The notes under the pieces: generated by a model
The model's database searches: none
Seen by the model: the letters and a program-made list of their open reading frames with translations, nothing else
What the model was told of the DNA's origin: nothing
NCBI GenBank assembly: GCA_963783045.1
Contig: CAWAMD010000005.1
Coordinates: forward strand, 124,001 to 188,000
Source of the DNA: CAWAMD01 sp963783045
Lineage (GTDB): Bacteria; Actinomycetota; Nitriliruptoria; Nitriliruptorales; Nitriliruptoraceae
Length of the DNA stretch: 64,000 nt
Direction: 5' to 3'
Position numbers and translations under genes: made by a program
Shown here: one piece after another, positions 43,508 to 51,757 of the stretch
How the letters are laid out: the number at the start of each line of letters is the position of its first letter
Numbering within the stretch: position 1 is the first letter of the stretch

Positions 43508-45070
43508 GTGGCAGCTCGCGGTGTGCAGACCGCCGGTGAGGTCGTGCCCCTCGCCGACCGCATGCGGTACCTGCACCTGTTCCGGCTCGTCGCGGCGGCG
43601 ACCGTGGCGCTCAGTGCGCTGCTGTCGCCGGCGGGATGGGTCGGCGGCAAGGCCTTCGCCCTCGGTGCCGTCGTGTACGCCCTGGGCTCGATCGCCGGCC
43701 TCTGGCTCTGGTCGCGCACACGCCGGCGGAACCTGCCGCTGTTCGGCGCCTTCCTGCTGCTCGACGGCGTGTTCCTGGCCGTCTCGGTGTACGCGAACGG
43801 TGCACTCACGAGCCCGATCCGGTACGCGATTCTCCTCCACCTCGTCACCGTGGCGCTCATCGCGTCGTATCGCACCGGCCTGAAGCTCGCGATCTGGCAC
43901 TCGCTCCTCCTCATGGTCTTCACCGAGGCGCAGCGCGTTGGGCTGCTGGAGCGGACGACCTCGGCCGTCGTCGGTGACGGCACGATCGCGTTCGTCGTGG
44001 CGATCTGGCTGGTCACCCTCGTCGTCTCCGGTGCGTCCGCGGTCAACGAACGCGAGCTGCGACGGCGACGTGCCGACCTCGAGTCCCTCGCCCGGCTGTC
44101 GACGACGCTCGAGCAGACGGATGACCCGAGGGCGGTCGCAGAGTCGTCGACCGCCATCATCGCCGCGTCCTTCGACCTTCTGCGCCTCGCGCTCGTCGAT
44201 GCACGCGAGGGCGTTCTGGCCACGCTGGCGCGACATGGCAACGTCGCCTCGGCGACGAGGATCGTGCCGCTGGAGGAGTCCCTGCTCGCGAGCCGCGCCC
44301 TGGATGAGCGGACGACCCTGCTGGTGGCGGATCCCGGGGAGGTCGACCCTTGGTTCGCCGAGCTGCTCGGTCCGGCTCGCAACGCGATCGTGCTGCCGAT
44401 GATGGCCGACGACCGGCCGCTCGGCCTGCTGGTCGCCGAGCTCGACCGGCCGGTGCGAGGCGGCCGGGTCGAGTCCCGGGTCGTGGGGACGCTCGAGCGC
44501 TTCTCGTCGCACGTGGCCATGGCCCTTCACAACGCGTGGCTCCACGAGTCGCTGACGCGGCACGCGACCACCGACGGTCTGACCGGGCTCGCGAACCGTC
44601 GCACCTTCGACACACGGCTCGTCACGGAGCTGGCACGGTGCGAGCGTTCGGGGGAGCCGCTGGCGCTGGTGATCGCGGACGTCGACCACTTCAAGCAGTT
44701 CAACGACCGGCATGGCCACCTCGTCGGTGACGAGATCCTGCGCGAGGTCGCGACCCTGCTCGCCGCGGGCTGCCGTCCGTTCGACCTCGCCGCGCGCTTC
44801 GGCGGCGAGGAGTTCGTCGTGGTGCTGCCCGGGGCCGCCACGGAGGAGGCCCGCGCGATCGCCGAGCGGCTGCGAGCGACCATCGAGCACGCCGACCTGG
44901 ATACCCCGGTCACGATCAGCGCCGGTGTGGCCTTCACGCCGGACGGCTGCACGGTGCCGGAGCTGCTCCTGGCCGACGCGGACCGAGCGCTCTACCGCGC
45001 GAAGGCATCGGGGCGCAACCGGGTCTGCGTCGCGGGGGACGAGGTCCACCAGCCGGCCGAGCCGGCGTGA
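43508..45070 (+). CDS. Membrane-bound GAF-GGDEF diguanylate cyclase
   Basis: About six hydrophobic segments in residues 25-185 form a MASE-like membrane sensor. A GAF domain follows (about 205-345) and then a GGDEF domain (about 355-515) with TDGLTGLANRRTFD, IADVDHFKQFNDRHGH and the intact signature FGGEEFVVVLP. Synthesis of c-di-GMP is expected. GTG 43508 is chosen because GGGAGG lies four bases upstream, although GTG 43475 is also open. It lies directly before the SipW-type secretion operon, so a link between c-di-GMP and matrix secretion is possible but only inferred from position. Confidence 0.92.
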   Translation: MAARGVQTAGEVVPLADRMRYLHLFRLVAAATVALSALLSPAGWVGGKAFALGAVVYALGSIAGLWLWSRTRRRNLPLFGAFLLLDGVFLAVSVYANGALTSPIRYAILLHLVTVALIASYRTGLKLAIWHSLLLMVFTEAQRVGLLERTTSAVVGDGTIAFVVAIWLVTLVVSGASAVNERELRRRRADLESLARLSTTLEQTDDPRAVAESSTAIIAASFDLLRLALVDAREGVLATLARHGNVASATRIVPLEESLLASRALDERTTLLVADPGEVDPWFAELLGPARNAIVLPMMADDRPLGLLVAELDRPVRGGRVESRVVGTLERFSSHVAMALHNAWLHESLTRHATTDGLTGLANRRTFDTRLVTELARCERSGEPLALVIADVDHFKQFNDRHGHLVGDEILREVATLLAAGCRPFDLAARFGGEEFVVVLPGAATEEARAIAERLRATIEHADLDTPVTISAGVAFTPDGCTVPELLLADADRALYRAKASGRNRVCVAGDEVHQPAEPA

Positions 45071-45215
45071 CCCGGGCTAGTCCCCGGTCAACCTGCATCC
45101 CGCCACAACGGGCCATTCAGGAGGCAGCCGTCGCGGTCGACTACAGAGAGTGGTGAGGAATGTCAGAGAGCGTCGGATGTCCGTCCGGGTGCTGGCGGGC
45201 AAGAACGGGGAAGAC

Positions 45216-45821
45216 ATGACGAACGCGAAGCGACAGAGCAGGGGTCTGCTGGTCTCCGGACTCGCCGCTGCCGCGCTGGTGTCGATGCTGGTGGTGCGGA
45301 CCTCCCAGGCCGTCTTCACGGCGTCGATCACGAACGCCGGCAACAGCGTCGCCGCAGGGGACGTGAACCTGACGGACGGCAGCGCGAGCACGATGTTCTC
45401 GGTCACGGCGATGGAGCCGGGTCAGACGGAGATCCGCTGTGTCACCGTCACCTACGACGGGTCCATCCCGGACCCGTCGACCGTCAAGCTGTACTCGGGC
45501 GGGTACACGAACGCGCCACTGCCGACAGGCGCGACGGGGATCGACCAGTACCTCAACCTCACCGTGGAGGAAGGAAGCCTCGCGACGGCGGGCGACTGCG
45601 GCACCTTCGCGGCCTCGAACACGGTCGTGGGTGGTGACACCCTCCAGGCGTTCGACGGTGCGCACACCGACTACGCAACGGGCGTGGGCACCTGGGATCC
45701 GGCGGCGACGCCCGAGACGACCACCTACCGCTTCAGCTTGGAGCTCGATGCCGCGACACCGAACACCGAGCAGGACGCCGGCGTCTCGGACGTTGTCTTC
45801 GCGTGGGAGGTCCAGAACTAG
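45216..45821 (+). CDS. SipW-dependent-type secreted protein (TasA/camelysin-like)
   Basis: This 201-residue protein has a long signal anchor (GLLVSGLAAAALVSMLVV) followed by SQAVFTASITNAGNSVAAGDVNLTD in two parts, the form seen in substrates of SipW-type signal peptidases such as TasA and camelysin. The mature part is beta-rich, with no catalytic motif. An extracellular fibre or surface protein is likely. ATG 45216 follows GGGGAAG. It is the first of three genes with the peptidase and a second cargo protein. Confidence 0.8.
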   Translation: MTNAKRQSRGLLVSGLAAAALVSMLVVRTSQAVFTASITNAGNSVAAGDVNLTDGSASTMFSVTAMEPGQTEIRCVTVTYDGSIPDPSTVKLYSGGYTNAPLPTGATGIDQYLNLTVEEGSLATAGDCGTFAASNTVVGGDTLQAFDGAHTDYATGVGTWDPAATPETTTYRFSLELDAATPNTEQDAGVSDVVFAWEVQN

Positions 45822-45895
45822 CCCAGCGGTCCCCAGGCGCTCTGCACCGCCCCCATCCGCCGGAGAGCCGGGCGCCCCACGATGCGAGGAACGAA

Positions 45896-47485
45896 GTGAG
45901 CGTGTCCGCCCTGCCTCGAGATCCCGTCGGCGGTCGCCGGCCGGGGGACCGGTGGGGCGTCATCGGGGCCTTCCTGATGGGCACCTTCTACCTGTGGACC
46001 GTGCTCTTCCTGGTGCTCTGGGTCGTGGTCCCGTCGCTGCTGCTGCACCTCGAGCCCGTCGTCGTCACCTCGGGGTCCATGGCGACGACGATCCGGCCGG
46101 GCGACGTGGTGCTGCTGCGACAGCGCGGTGATGACGACCTCGGCAGCGGGACCGTCATCACGTTCCGAGACCCCGCCCGGCCGGGGACGCTGACGACCCA
46201 CCGGATCATGGCCGTCGACGCGGACGGCAGCTACCGGACCCGGGGCGACGCCAACGCCGTTCCGGACTCGACCCCCGTCATGCCCTCCCGCGTCGTGGGC
46301 GTGGGACGGCTGCTCGTGCCGATGGTCGGACTGCCGGTGCTGTGGCTCCGATCGGGTGCTGTCCCGCTCTTCGTCGTCTGGCTCCTCGCCACGGTGGCCG
46401 CCGGCATCGTCGCCACCCGCCCACCGCCCGACGAGAACGACGGGTCCGATCCCGGAGCGGGGCCGGACGGGGGCCATCACGGCACATCCGCTGGCGGCGG
46501 TCGCCTCGTGATGCTGGCACGGCGCGTCGCGACGGGCCGGCGCCGGCCCGGGCGGGTGCGGGCAGCCGCGCCCACCGTGTTCACCATCGCCACCGCCGGT
46601 GTCCTGGCGCGCAGCCCGGCGGCGGTCGCTGCCTGGATCGCGCTGTCGGTGTCCGTGCTGCTGTTCGACCCGCGGGGGCCGCAGATCCCGGTGGGGCGGT
46701 GGCGGCGCGGGCTCGCCGCGAGACTGCCCTGGTTGTCGCCGCCGTCGTGCCGGTGGGGCGCGCATCGCCGTTCACGGTCTCGTGTGCCATGGTCCATCCG
46801 GCTGCTCCGCGGGGCGACGGCTCTCGCCCTGCTCGTCGTCGTGGGGGGAGCCGTCGGGCAGCGATCGTCGGCTGCGTTCACCGGCACGACAGCCAACCGC
46901 GGGAACGCCCTCCAGGCGGCCGCAGACTTCTGCACCACGCCCGGGGCCACGATCACCCGTGCTTCCGCGACCACCGACAGCAGCGTCGACCCGTTCGTCG
47001 ACGACACGTTCGTGGAGCAGGAGCGTTCCACCACCGTCAACGGGGTCAACAACCATCATCTCGAGCTCCGGAGCGACCCCGGCAAGAACGCGCGGGTGCT
47101 GATCCGCTTTGCCCTGCCGACGATCTCCAGCCGCTGTGCGATCACCGGCGCGACCCTGCGGCTGTGGTTCCACAACACCTCGCCCATCCCGGTGGCGGTC
47201 GATCGCCTGACGGCCTCGTGGTCGGAGACGACCGCCACCTGGGCGAACCAGCCCGCACCGGCCGGCGTGCCCGTCACGGCGACGGTGGACGCGCCTGCCG
47301 ACGGCTACGTCGACCTCGACGTGACGACGCTCGCGCAGGACTGGCACGCCGGGGTCGCGAACCACGGGCTGGTCATCCGCACAGCCCCTGAGGATGCGTC
47401 GCCGGCGCTCACGGCCACCGCGCACTCGAAGGACAAGCAGGGCGAAAGCAGCCAGTGGCCGATGCTGGTCCTGACGTGGGGATGA
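45896..47485 (+). CDS. SipW-like signal peptidase fused to a DNRLRE-domain cargo
   Basis: Residues 1-130 are an S26B signal peptidase: a membrane segment (about 22-50), catalytic Ser61 in VVTSGSMATTIRPGDVV, His102 in TLTTHRIMAV in the place of Lys as in SipW and ER-type enzymes, and Asp118 in YRTRGDANAVPD. Further hydrophobic stretches follow. Near residue 305 a second signal-anchor appears (LLRGATALALLVVVGGAVGQ) followed by SAAFTGTTANRGNAL, the SipW-substrate pattern. A DNRLRE/CBM-like beta domain then runs to the end (about 345-529). The peptidase thus seems joined to its own substrate. GTG 45896 follows GAGGAACGAA. It overlaps the next gene by four bases. Confidence 0.85.
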   Translation: MSVSALPRDPVGGRRPGDRWGVIGAFLMGTFYLWTVLFLVLWVVVPSLLLHLEPVVVTSGSMATTIRPGDVVLLRQRGDDDLGSGTVITFRDPARPGTLTTHRIMAVDADGSYRTRGDANAVPDSTPVMPSRVVGVGRLLVPMVGLPVLWLRSGAVPLFVVWLLATVAAGIVATRPPPDENDGSDPGAGPDGGHHGTSAGGGRLVMLARRVATGRRRPGRVRAAAPTVFTIATAGVLARSPAAVAAWIALSVSVLLFDPRGPQIPVGRWRRGLAARLPWLSPPSCRWGAHRRSRSRVPWSIRLLRGATALALLVVVGGAVGQRSSAAFTGTTANRGNALQAAADFCTTPGATITRASATTDSSVDPFVDDTFVEQERSTTVNGVNNHHLELRSDPGKNARVLIRFALPTISSRCAITGATLRLWFHNTSPIPVAVDRLTASWSETTATWANQPAPAGVPVTATVDAPADGYVDLDVTTLAQDWHAGVANHGLVIRTAPEDASPALTATAHSKDKQGESSQWPMLVLTWG

Positions 47486-48399
47486 CCAGGGGCGGGCCGA
47501 GCGGTACCCGGGCGACGCAACGTCGTGTCCGCCGAAAGCGTCGCTCGTCTGGCGCCGGTGGTATCCGTCTCGCCGCGATGCTGGCCGCGCTCCTGCTGAC
47601 CGCCGGGCTCGTCGTGCGGCTGTCCGTGTCGCTCACGTCGCTCTCGCCGACCGCCCGCGACGAGGCGGGCACGAGCGGCGAGTTGGCGCTGACGTCCAAC
47701 GCGAAGGGCATCCCGCTGTTCGTCGCGGAGACCCTCGCCCCCGGCGAGGTCGCGGCAACCTGCGTGAAGGTCGCCGTGGACTCGCCCGTCGACCCGGAGC
47801 CCGTCACGCTGCACGTGGAGGGGCCGGCGGCACCCGGCCCCCTGACGAGGCACGTGATCCTCACCGTCGAAGAAGGGGCACGGCTCCACGACGATGCCAC
47901 CACCGCCGAAGCCGCAGCCCGCGACTGCGCCGGGTTCCGGACGGAGCACCACCTGTCCGAAGGCCCGCTGGCGGATGCGCTCGCCGGTCCGGGCTGGTCG
48001 ACGGGCAGCCTGCGGCCGTGGGATCCGCGGCCCGGCAGCGCCGCCAAGTGGTACCGGATCGGTCTGCGGCTGGCGTCCGACGCGCCAGCAGGCGTCATGG
48101 GTCAGCGGATCGATGGCCTGCGCTTCGTCTGGAGCACCACCGCGGCGACGCAGCGCGCCGGTTGGGTGGACGGTTCCCTGCTGCTGGCCGGCTCGCTGGC
48201 CGAGCACTCCCTCGTCCCGCTGCTCGTGATGCTGTGCACGGCGATCCTCTTCATCGGGGTGCAGGACCGGATCGACCGTCACGACCCGAAGCTGGCGACC
48301 GCACCGATCAGCAGCGAACCGCTGGTCTTCGCGCCTTCCTTCGTCGTCGCGCACGGAGGCCGGGACGCACGCACACCGAATGGCCAGCCGCCAGGGTGA
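47482..48399 (+). CDS. Second SipW-type exported protein with C-terminal membrane anchor
   Basis: The ATG overlaps the peptidase stop (ATGA). A basic N-terminus and signal anchor (LAAMLAALLLTAGLVVRLSVSL) precede a beta-rich region whose pattern (ETLAPGEVAATCVKVAVDS; LTVEEGARLHDD) parallels the protein at 45216-45821 (MEPGQTEIRCVTVTYDGS; LTVEEGSLATAG), so the two are related. A second membrane segment (SLVPLLVMLCTAILFIGV) near residue 255 would anchor it to the membrane. No enzyme motif is seen. It is likely a base or anchor of the secreted structure. Confidence 0.8.
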   Translation: MTRGGPSGTRATQRRVRRKRRSSGAGGIRLAAMLAALLLTAGLVVRLSVSLTSLSPTARDEAGTSGELALTSNAKGIPLFVAETLAPGEVAATCVKVAVDSPVDPEPVTLHVEGPAAPGPLTRHVILTVEEGARLHDDATTAEAAARDCAGFRTEHHLSEGPLADALAGPGWSTGSLRPWDPRPGSAAKWYRIGLRLASDAPAGVMGQRIDGLRFVWSTTAATQRAGWVDGSLLLAGSLAEHSLVPLLVMLCTAILFIGVQDRIDRHDPKLATAPISSEPLVFAPSFVVAHGGRDARTPNGQPPG

Positions 48400-48434
48400 T
48401 CGCTACGCTTCGCCGCGCGCTGTCACAGCGCTTC

Positions 48435-48506
48435 GGCGGGATAGCCAAGTGGTAAGGCAGGGGCCTGCAAAGCCCTTATGCGCGGGTTCGAATCCCGCTC
48501 CCGCCT
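48435..48506 (+). tRNA. tRNA-Cys (GCA)
   Basis: The acceptor arms GGCGGGA (48435-48441) and TCCCGCC (48499-48505) pair. The T-arm contains GGTTCGAATCC and the anticodon loop CTGCAAA gives GCA (Cys). The 3' CCA is not encoded. Confidence 0.95.
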
Positions 48507-48538
48507 CTCCACCTCGACATCCTGAGCCCGACATCACG

Positions 48539-48600
48539 AGCGCCCCGCCGGCCTGTCGCCGCGGGGCGCTTTCTCTTTCTCTTTCTCTTTCTCGTTCTCG
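48539..48600 (+). terminator. Terminator after tRNA-Cys with CT microsatellite
   Basis: AGCGCCCCGC (48539-48548) pairs with GCGGGGCGCT (48561-48570) and is followed directly by TTTCTC repeated about four times. The hairpin and pyrimidine tract fit an intrinsic terminator for the tRNA. The TTTCTC run could vary in length. Confidence 0.7.
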
Positions 48601-48610
48601 CTCCCGGCTC

Positions 48611-48901
48611 CTACCGGGTCGGGGCAGAGGCACCCGACGGCGCATTGCCGCTGGCGGCCGGCGCGTCGATGTTCACGTTGACGTGGTCGGGAAGCTGCAG
48701 CTGCGAACCGCCGGTCTGAGCCAGCAACAGCCAGATCAGCATGGCCACGGCGAGACCGGCGAACACGACTCCCACTGCGAAGCCCAGGCCGCTCGCCGGG
48801 TCCCGTCCTTGCACGAGGAGAACCTCCCGCTCGCGCGGCTGATCCGGGGGCCTGGCCGACCGGTCCGGTGGCGCGTCGGTGTGTATCTCGGTGGAGGGCA
48901 T
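48611..48901 (-). CDS. Small single-pass membrane protein, unknown function
   Basis: A 96-residue protein with a polar, Arg/Pro-rich N-terminus, one membrane helix (GVVFAGLAVAMLIWLLLA, about 43-62) and a short Asn/Ser-rich C-terminal tail (HVNVNIDAPAASG). GAGGAG precedes the ATG at 48901. It is convergent with tRNA-Cys. No family is recognised. Confidence 0.6.
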   Translation of the reverse strand: MPSTEIHTDAPPDRSARPPDQPREREVLLVQGRDPASGLGFAVGVVFAGLAVAMLIWLLLAQTGGSQLQLPDHVNVNIDAPAASGNAPSGASAPTR

Positions 48902-49107
48902 CGGCTCGAACTCCTCGATCGGTACGCGGTTGATCGGTACGGGGCGCAGGGAGAAAAGTACGCAGGGTCAGCGCGCCGGTGGCCGGCGCCCCGGTGGCCC
49001 ATCGGAAGGTGCGATCGGGGTGTCGGCGACCGGCGGTGGCCTCCCGGCCGCTGCCCGGGCCCGGTCGGACGGAAGGGAGGCGACCCGTTCGATCGGAGGG
49101 ATCCGAA
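48902..49107. other. Non-coding stretch between small membrane gene and minisatellite
   Basis: No convincing gene, RNA or promoter is seen in this stretch. It presumably carries the promoter of the small membrane protein gene on its left. Confidence 0.3.
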
Positions 49108-49267
49108 CCGTCGCCGGCGGCGCGGAGCGCAGCGAGCACGCACGGCGCTCAACCGTCGCCGGTGGCGCGGAGCGAAGCGAGCACGCACGGCGCTCAACCG
49201 TCGCCGGCGGCGCGCAGCGCAGCGAGCACGCACGGCGCTCAACCGTCGCCGGCGGCGGCGCCGGGGG
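49108..49267. repeat. 45-bp minisatellite, three units and a partial fourth
   Basis: Units begin at 49108, 49153 and 49198, with a partial fourth at 49243. Each starts CCGTCGCCGG and contains GAGCGCAGCGAGC and GCACGGCGCTC, with the ends GAGCGC and GCGCTC able to pair. Two to three bases differ between units. The open frames across it are simple repeats and are not credible proteins. Confidence 0.85.
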
Positions 49268-49326
49268 AGTTGCTCCGGCACCGGGCTGGCGGGTACCGTC
49301 CGCGCCCGGCGTCGTCACGATGCTGC

Positions 49327-49403
49327 GGGGCGTTAGCTCAGTTGGCTAGAGCGCTTGCTCGACACGCAAGAGGTCGCAGGTTCGACTCCTGCACGCCCCA
49401 CCA
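49327..49403 (+). tRNA. tRNA-Val (GAC)
   Basis: The acceptor arms GGGGCGT (49327-49333) and ACGCCCC pair. The D-arm is TAGCTCAGTTGG, the anticodon stem is CTTGC/GCAAG with loop TCGACAC (anticodon GAC, Val), and the T-arm contains GGTTCGACTCC. The CCA end is encoded. Its 3' end borders the accessory island, a usual integration site. Confidence 0.96.
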
Positions 49404-49411
49404 GCAGCCAG

Positions 49412-49450
49412 ACCCCCCTTGTCCACAGATCTGGGGGGTTTGGCCTTTTT
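49412..49450 (+). terminator. Intrinsic terminator after tRNA-Val
   Basis: ACCCCCC (49412-49418) pairs with GGGGGGT (49433-49439), and a T-rich tract ending TTTTT follows to 49450. Confidence 0.75.
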
Positions 49451-49979
49451 CATGCTCGCCCGTTCTGTCACGCTGGGGCACACCTGGGGCACAACTCGTG
49501 CCCGAACGGGGAGTCCCTCAGGGCGAGCCTGGAGCAGCGTCCGGACCGAAAGCGCCCGTACACGGTCTCGACCGGCCCGAGCCTGCCGCTGCGAGCCGCA
49601 CCGTCGCCGAGCAGTACGCCATCTGGCAGCAGACGCGTGGCGCCGACCCGAAGCCTACGCCACGGGACCCGGCGCCCCGAGCGACGCGACGGCCGATGCC
49701 CGCGGGGTCGAAGCAGTGGCTGGGGGCGGGGCCGCTTCGAGGGCGTGGCGCACATCGCCAGGTTGGCGGGGACGGAAAGGGACCCGAGGTCCGGCAGCGT
49801 CGTCTTCGACGGGCAGTGGTACGACGCTCGACGAGTAGCGTGGCCGTCGACCTTCAGGAGCAGCTGGCAGAGCTGCAGGGTGGGTTGGGGCACCATGACG
49901 CGCCGTGCGATGGTTCGGCCCTGGGGCATCGGGGCGGCTGGTGGCCGTCAAGGTGCCAGAACCGAGGAGCGTGGTGTCC
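49451..49979 (+). other. Stretch without a clear gene; possible integrase remnant
   Basis: No intact gene is visible. Just after the terminator, GGGGCACACCTGGGGCACAACTCG is followed by frames that give GTTRARTGS and then, in other frames, GEPGA and PDRKRPYTVS. This recalls the N-terminus of actinobacterial phage integrases broken by frameshifts. A remnant integrase beside the tRNA would fit an old island, but the evidence is weak. Near the end a short frame reads SGSVVFDGQWYDARRV. Confidence 0.25.
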
Positions 49980-50525
49980 ATGCCGTACCGCAAGCTCGGT
50001 GAGGAGTCGCGCGAGGTCGCAGAGGCCTACTACTGGGCCTGGCTCGACGACATGGAGCCGCGTCTGGCCGCCTTCGTCTCGGAGGTCGAGGCGGCCGGCG
50101 GCCCGGCGGTCGACTACTCGCCGGACAGCCTCGATCCGCTGTGGGCGTGGCTGGGGAACCGTGCAACCGTCGTCGACGGGCTGCCTGCCGACGCGGAGGC
50201 ACCGGGGTGGTTCGTGCCCGACCCGGAGGAGCAGGTCGTCAACGTCGACACGCTCTGGCGTATCGACGCCTACGGCCGCTACCTCGGGGAGGTCTGCCGG
50301 CGCCACCTCGATCGCGTGGACTGGAGGCTCGAGATCGACGAGCGGCGCGGTGCGGTCAACGTCGACCACCACTGGCCCGTCATCGACGGGCCCGGCGTAC
50401 GTCACAACCCGAGGGTGCTGCTGCGGATCCTGCTGCGGGAGCTGACCCGTCCACGTCGGCGCAGCGCCACTCCCGGGGAGCTCTTCGAACGGTTCGCCGC
50501 GGACAACGCGGATGCGGTCGGCTGA
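49980..50525 (+). CDS. Hypothetical protein, island cargo
   Basis: A 181-residue soluble protein of no family I recognise, rich in Trp and acidic residues (AYYWAWLDDMEPRLAAFVSEVEAAGG). ATG 49980 is the clearest start; two GTG codons at 49971 and 49974 lie closer to GAGGAG and are alternatives. There is no signal peptide. Such Trp-rich proteins in islands are sometimes immunity-like, but nothing specific supports that here. Confidence 0.6.
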   Translation: MPYRKLGEESREVAEAYYWAWLDDMEPRLAAFVSEVEAAGGPAVDYSPDSLDPLWAWLGNRATVVDGLPADAEAPGWFVPDPEEQVVNVDTLWRIDAYGRYLGEVCRRHLDRVDWRLEIDERRGAVNVDHHWPVIDGPGVRHNPRVLLRILLRELTRPRRRSATPGELFERFAADNADAVG

Positions 50526-50814
50526 CCGGGACGCGCAGCAAGACCACAACCACCGCGAGTCTTGCGCCAGACGGTCCGTTACAGCACTGACCAGAGGGTG
50601 CCTCCGGGAATCGTCCTCATGGCCGTCGGCGACCAACTCGGCGCCTGGTGAGCACGGGTCCCGGCGGGAATGGCAGTGGCTCTGTGCGTCCGTCCTGATG
50701 GCCGGCGGCGCCCATAACGGACTGCGTCAGTACGGCCGAGTATCGACGCGCCGCCGGTCTGTGGTTCGGTCGCGAACCCCCGCCTGCATGTCGACGGTTG
50801 CGGAACCGAGTCGG
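50526..50814. other. Non-coding stretch upstream of the FitAB-like operon
   Basis: Nothing convincing is seen in this stretch. It should contain the promoter of the downstream toxin-antitoxin operon. Confidence 0.3.
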
Positions 50815-50833
50815 TGCATGCATCATGCATGCA
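50815..50833. promoter_or_regulatory. Inverted repeat, likely antitoxin operator
   Basis: TGCATGCAT and ATGCATGCA form a perfect 9-1-9 inverted repeat that runs into the antitoxin start codon. RHH antitoxins of the FitA/VapB type usually bind such repeats to repress their own operon. Confidence 0.7.
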
Positions 50834-51066
50834 TGCCTTCGATCACGATCCGCAACGTCCCGGACGACGTGCGCGACGAGCTCGCCGCCCGCGCGCGCCT
50901 GTCGGGACGATCGCTCCAGGAGTACCTGCGTGCGGAGCTGATCGAGCTGGCTGGCCGACCGGATCCGGCGGTGCTCATGGCCCAGGTCCGTGAGCGCACG
51001 CGCCGCACCGGCAGTCGGCTGTCGGCCTCCCAGATCCTCGCCCACCGCGACCACGACCGCAGGTGA
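50833..51066 (+). CDS. FitA/VapB-type RHH antitoxin
   Basis: The 77-residue protein begins with the ribbon-helix-helix fold (ITIRNVPDDVRDELAARARLSG, then LQEYLRAELIEL) seen in FitA-like antitoxins, followed by a tail that should bind the toxin. The stop overlaps the PIN toxin start (GTGA). ATG 50833 is the third of three overlapping ATG codons within a TGCATGCA palindrome and is the one in frame. Confidence 0.9.
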   Translation: MPSITIRNVPDDVRDELAARARLSGRSLQEYLRAELIELAGRPDPAVLMAQVRERTRRTGSRLSASQILAHRDHDRR

Positions 51067-51458
51067 GCCTCGTCGTCGATGCCTCGGTGATCGTCGCGGC
51101 GCTGGTCGACAGTGGCGACGATGGCGCATGGGCTGCCGGCGTCATCGACGGTGAGGTGCTGGCCGCGCCCCACCACCTGCCGATCGAGGCGGCCAACGTC
51201 CTCCGCCGCGCCACGCTTGCCGGTGACCTCACGGCCAATTCCGCTTCGCTGGCACATGCGGACCTGCTGGCCCTGCGTATCGAGCTGTTCCCCTACGCAC
51301 CGTTGGCGGAGCGCTGCTGGAAGCTGCGCGAGAACGTCACGGCCTACGACGCCGCCTACGTCGCCCTGGCCGAGCAGCTGGACGCGCCGCTGGCCACGCT
51401 GGATCAGCGATTGGCGGCCGCCACTGGGCCCCGCTGCAGCTTCATCACGCCGGCGTAG
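51063..51458 (+). CDS. VapC/FitB-type PIN-domain toxin
   Basis: The 131-residue PIN nuclease has the four acidic residues of the active site: Asp6 in VVDASVIVAAL, Glu in LPIEAANVLRR (about 40), Asp in AYDAAYVALAE (about 95) and Asp in ATLDQRLAAA (about 113). It should cleave RNA when freed from the antitoxin encoded immediately upstream with a 4-base overlap. All catalytic positions are intact, so it is probably active. Confidence 0.92.
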   Translation: MSLVVDASVIVAALVDSGDDGAWAAGVIDGEVLAAPHHLPIEAANVLRRATLAGDLTANSASLAHADLLALRIELFPYAPLAERCWKLRENVTAYDAAYVALAEQLDAPLATLDQRLAAATGPRCSFITPA

Positions 51459-51757
51459 AACCGCCACGACGGGTAGACGGCGAGCCGCGGCAGTTCGATC
51501 CGTGGGGTGCTGCCGCGATGCCGAGGTCGCGGCGAAGCTTGGCATCGCCAGGACGCGAAGTACCGCATCCGGGAATCAGTGCATATGGACGCTGAACCGG
51601 TCCTGGCCGAACCGCCCATAAGCCAACTGCGGTACTGTGCCGCAACTGCCGAGCTCGCGGGCGGTCGCGGAAGCGGCTGGAAGTGCCGACGTGCGGGGCA
51701 GGTCAGGCCGAGCTGTATCGCAAGACCCGCTACCCGACGCCCCGCGACGCACGGCGG
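51459..51757. other. Stretch without a gene between two toxin loci
   Basis: No intact gene is visible. A minus-strand frame (51404-51619) overlaps the toxin 3' end and has no family features. Confidence 0.3.

Noticed and set aside
49108..49267. CRISPR array or repeat-containing gene at the 45-bp minisatellite
   Set aside because: Units are contiguous without spacers, and the frames give only simple Arg/Ala or Ser/Pro repeats.
51404..51645. Minus-strand open frames after the FitB-like toxin
   Set aside because: They overlap the toxin antisense, have no family features and no ribosome binding site.
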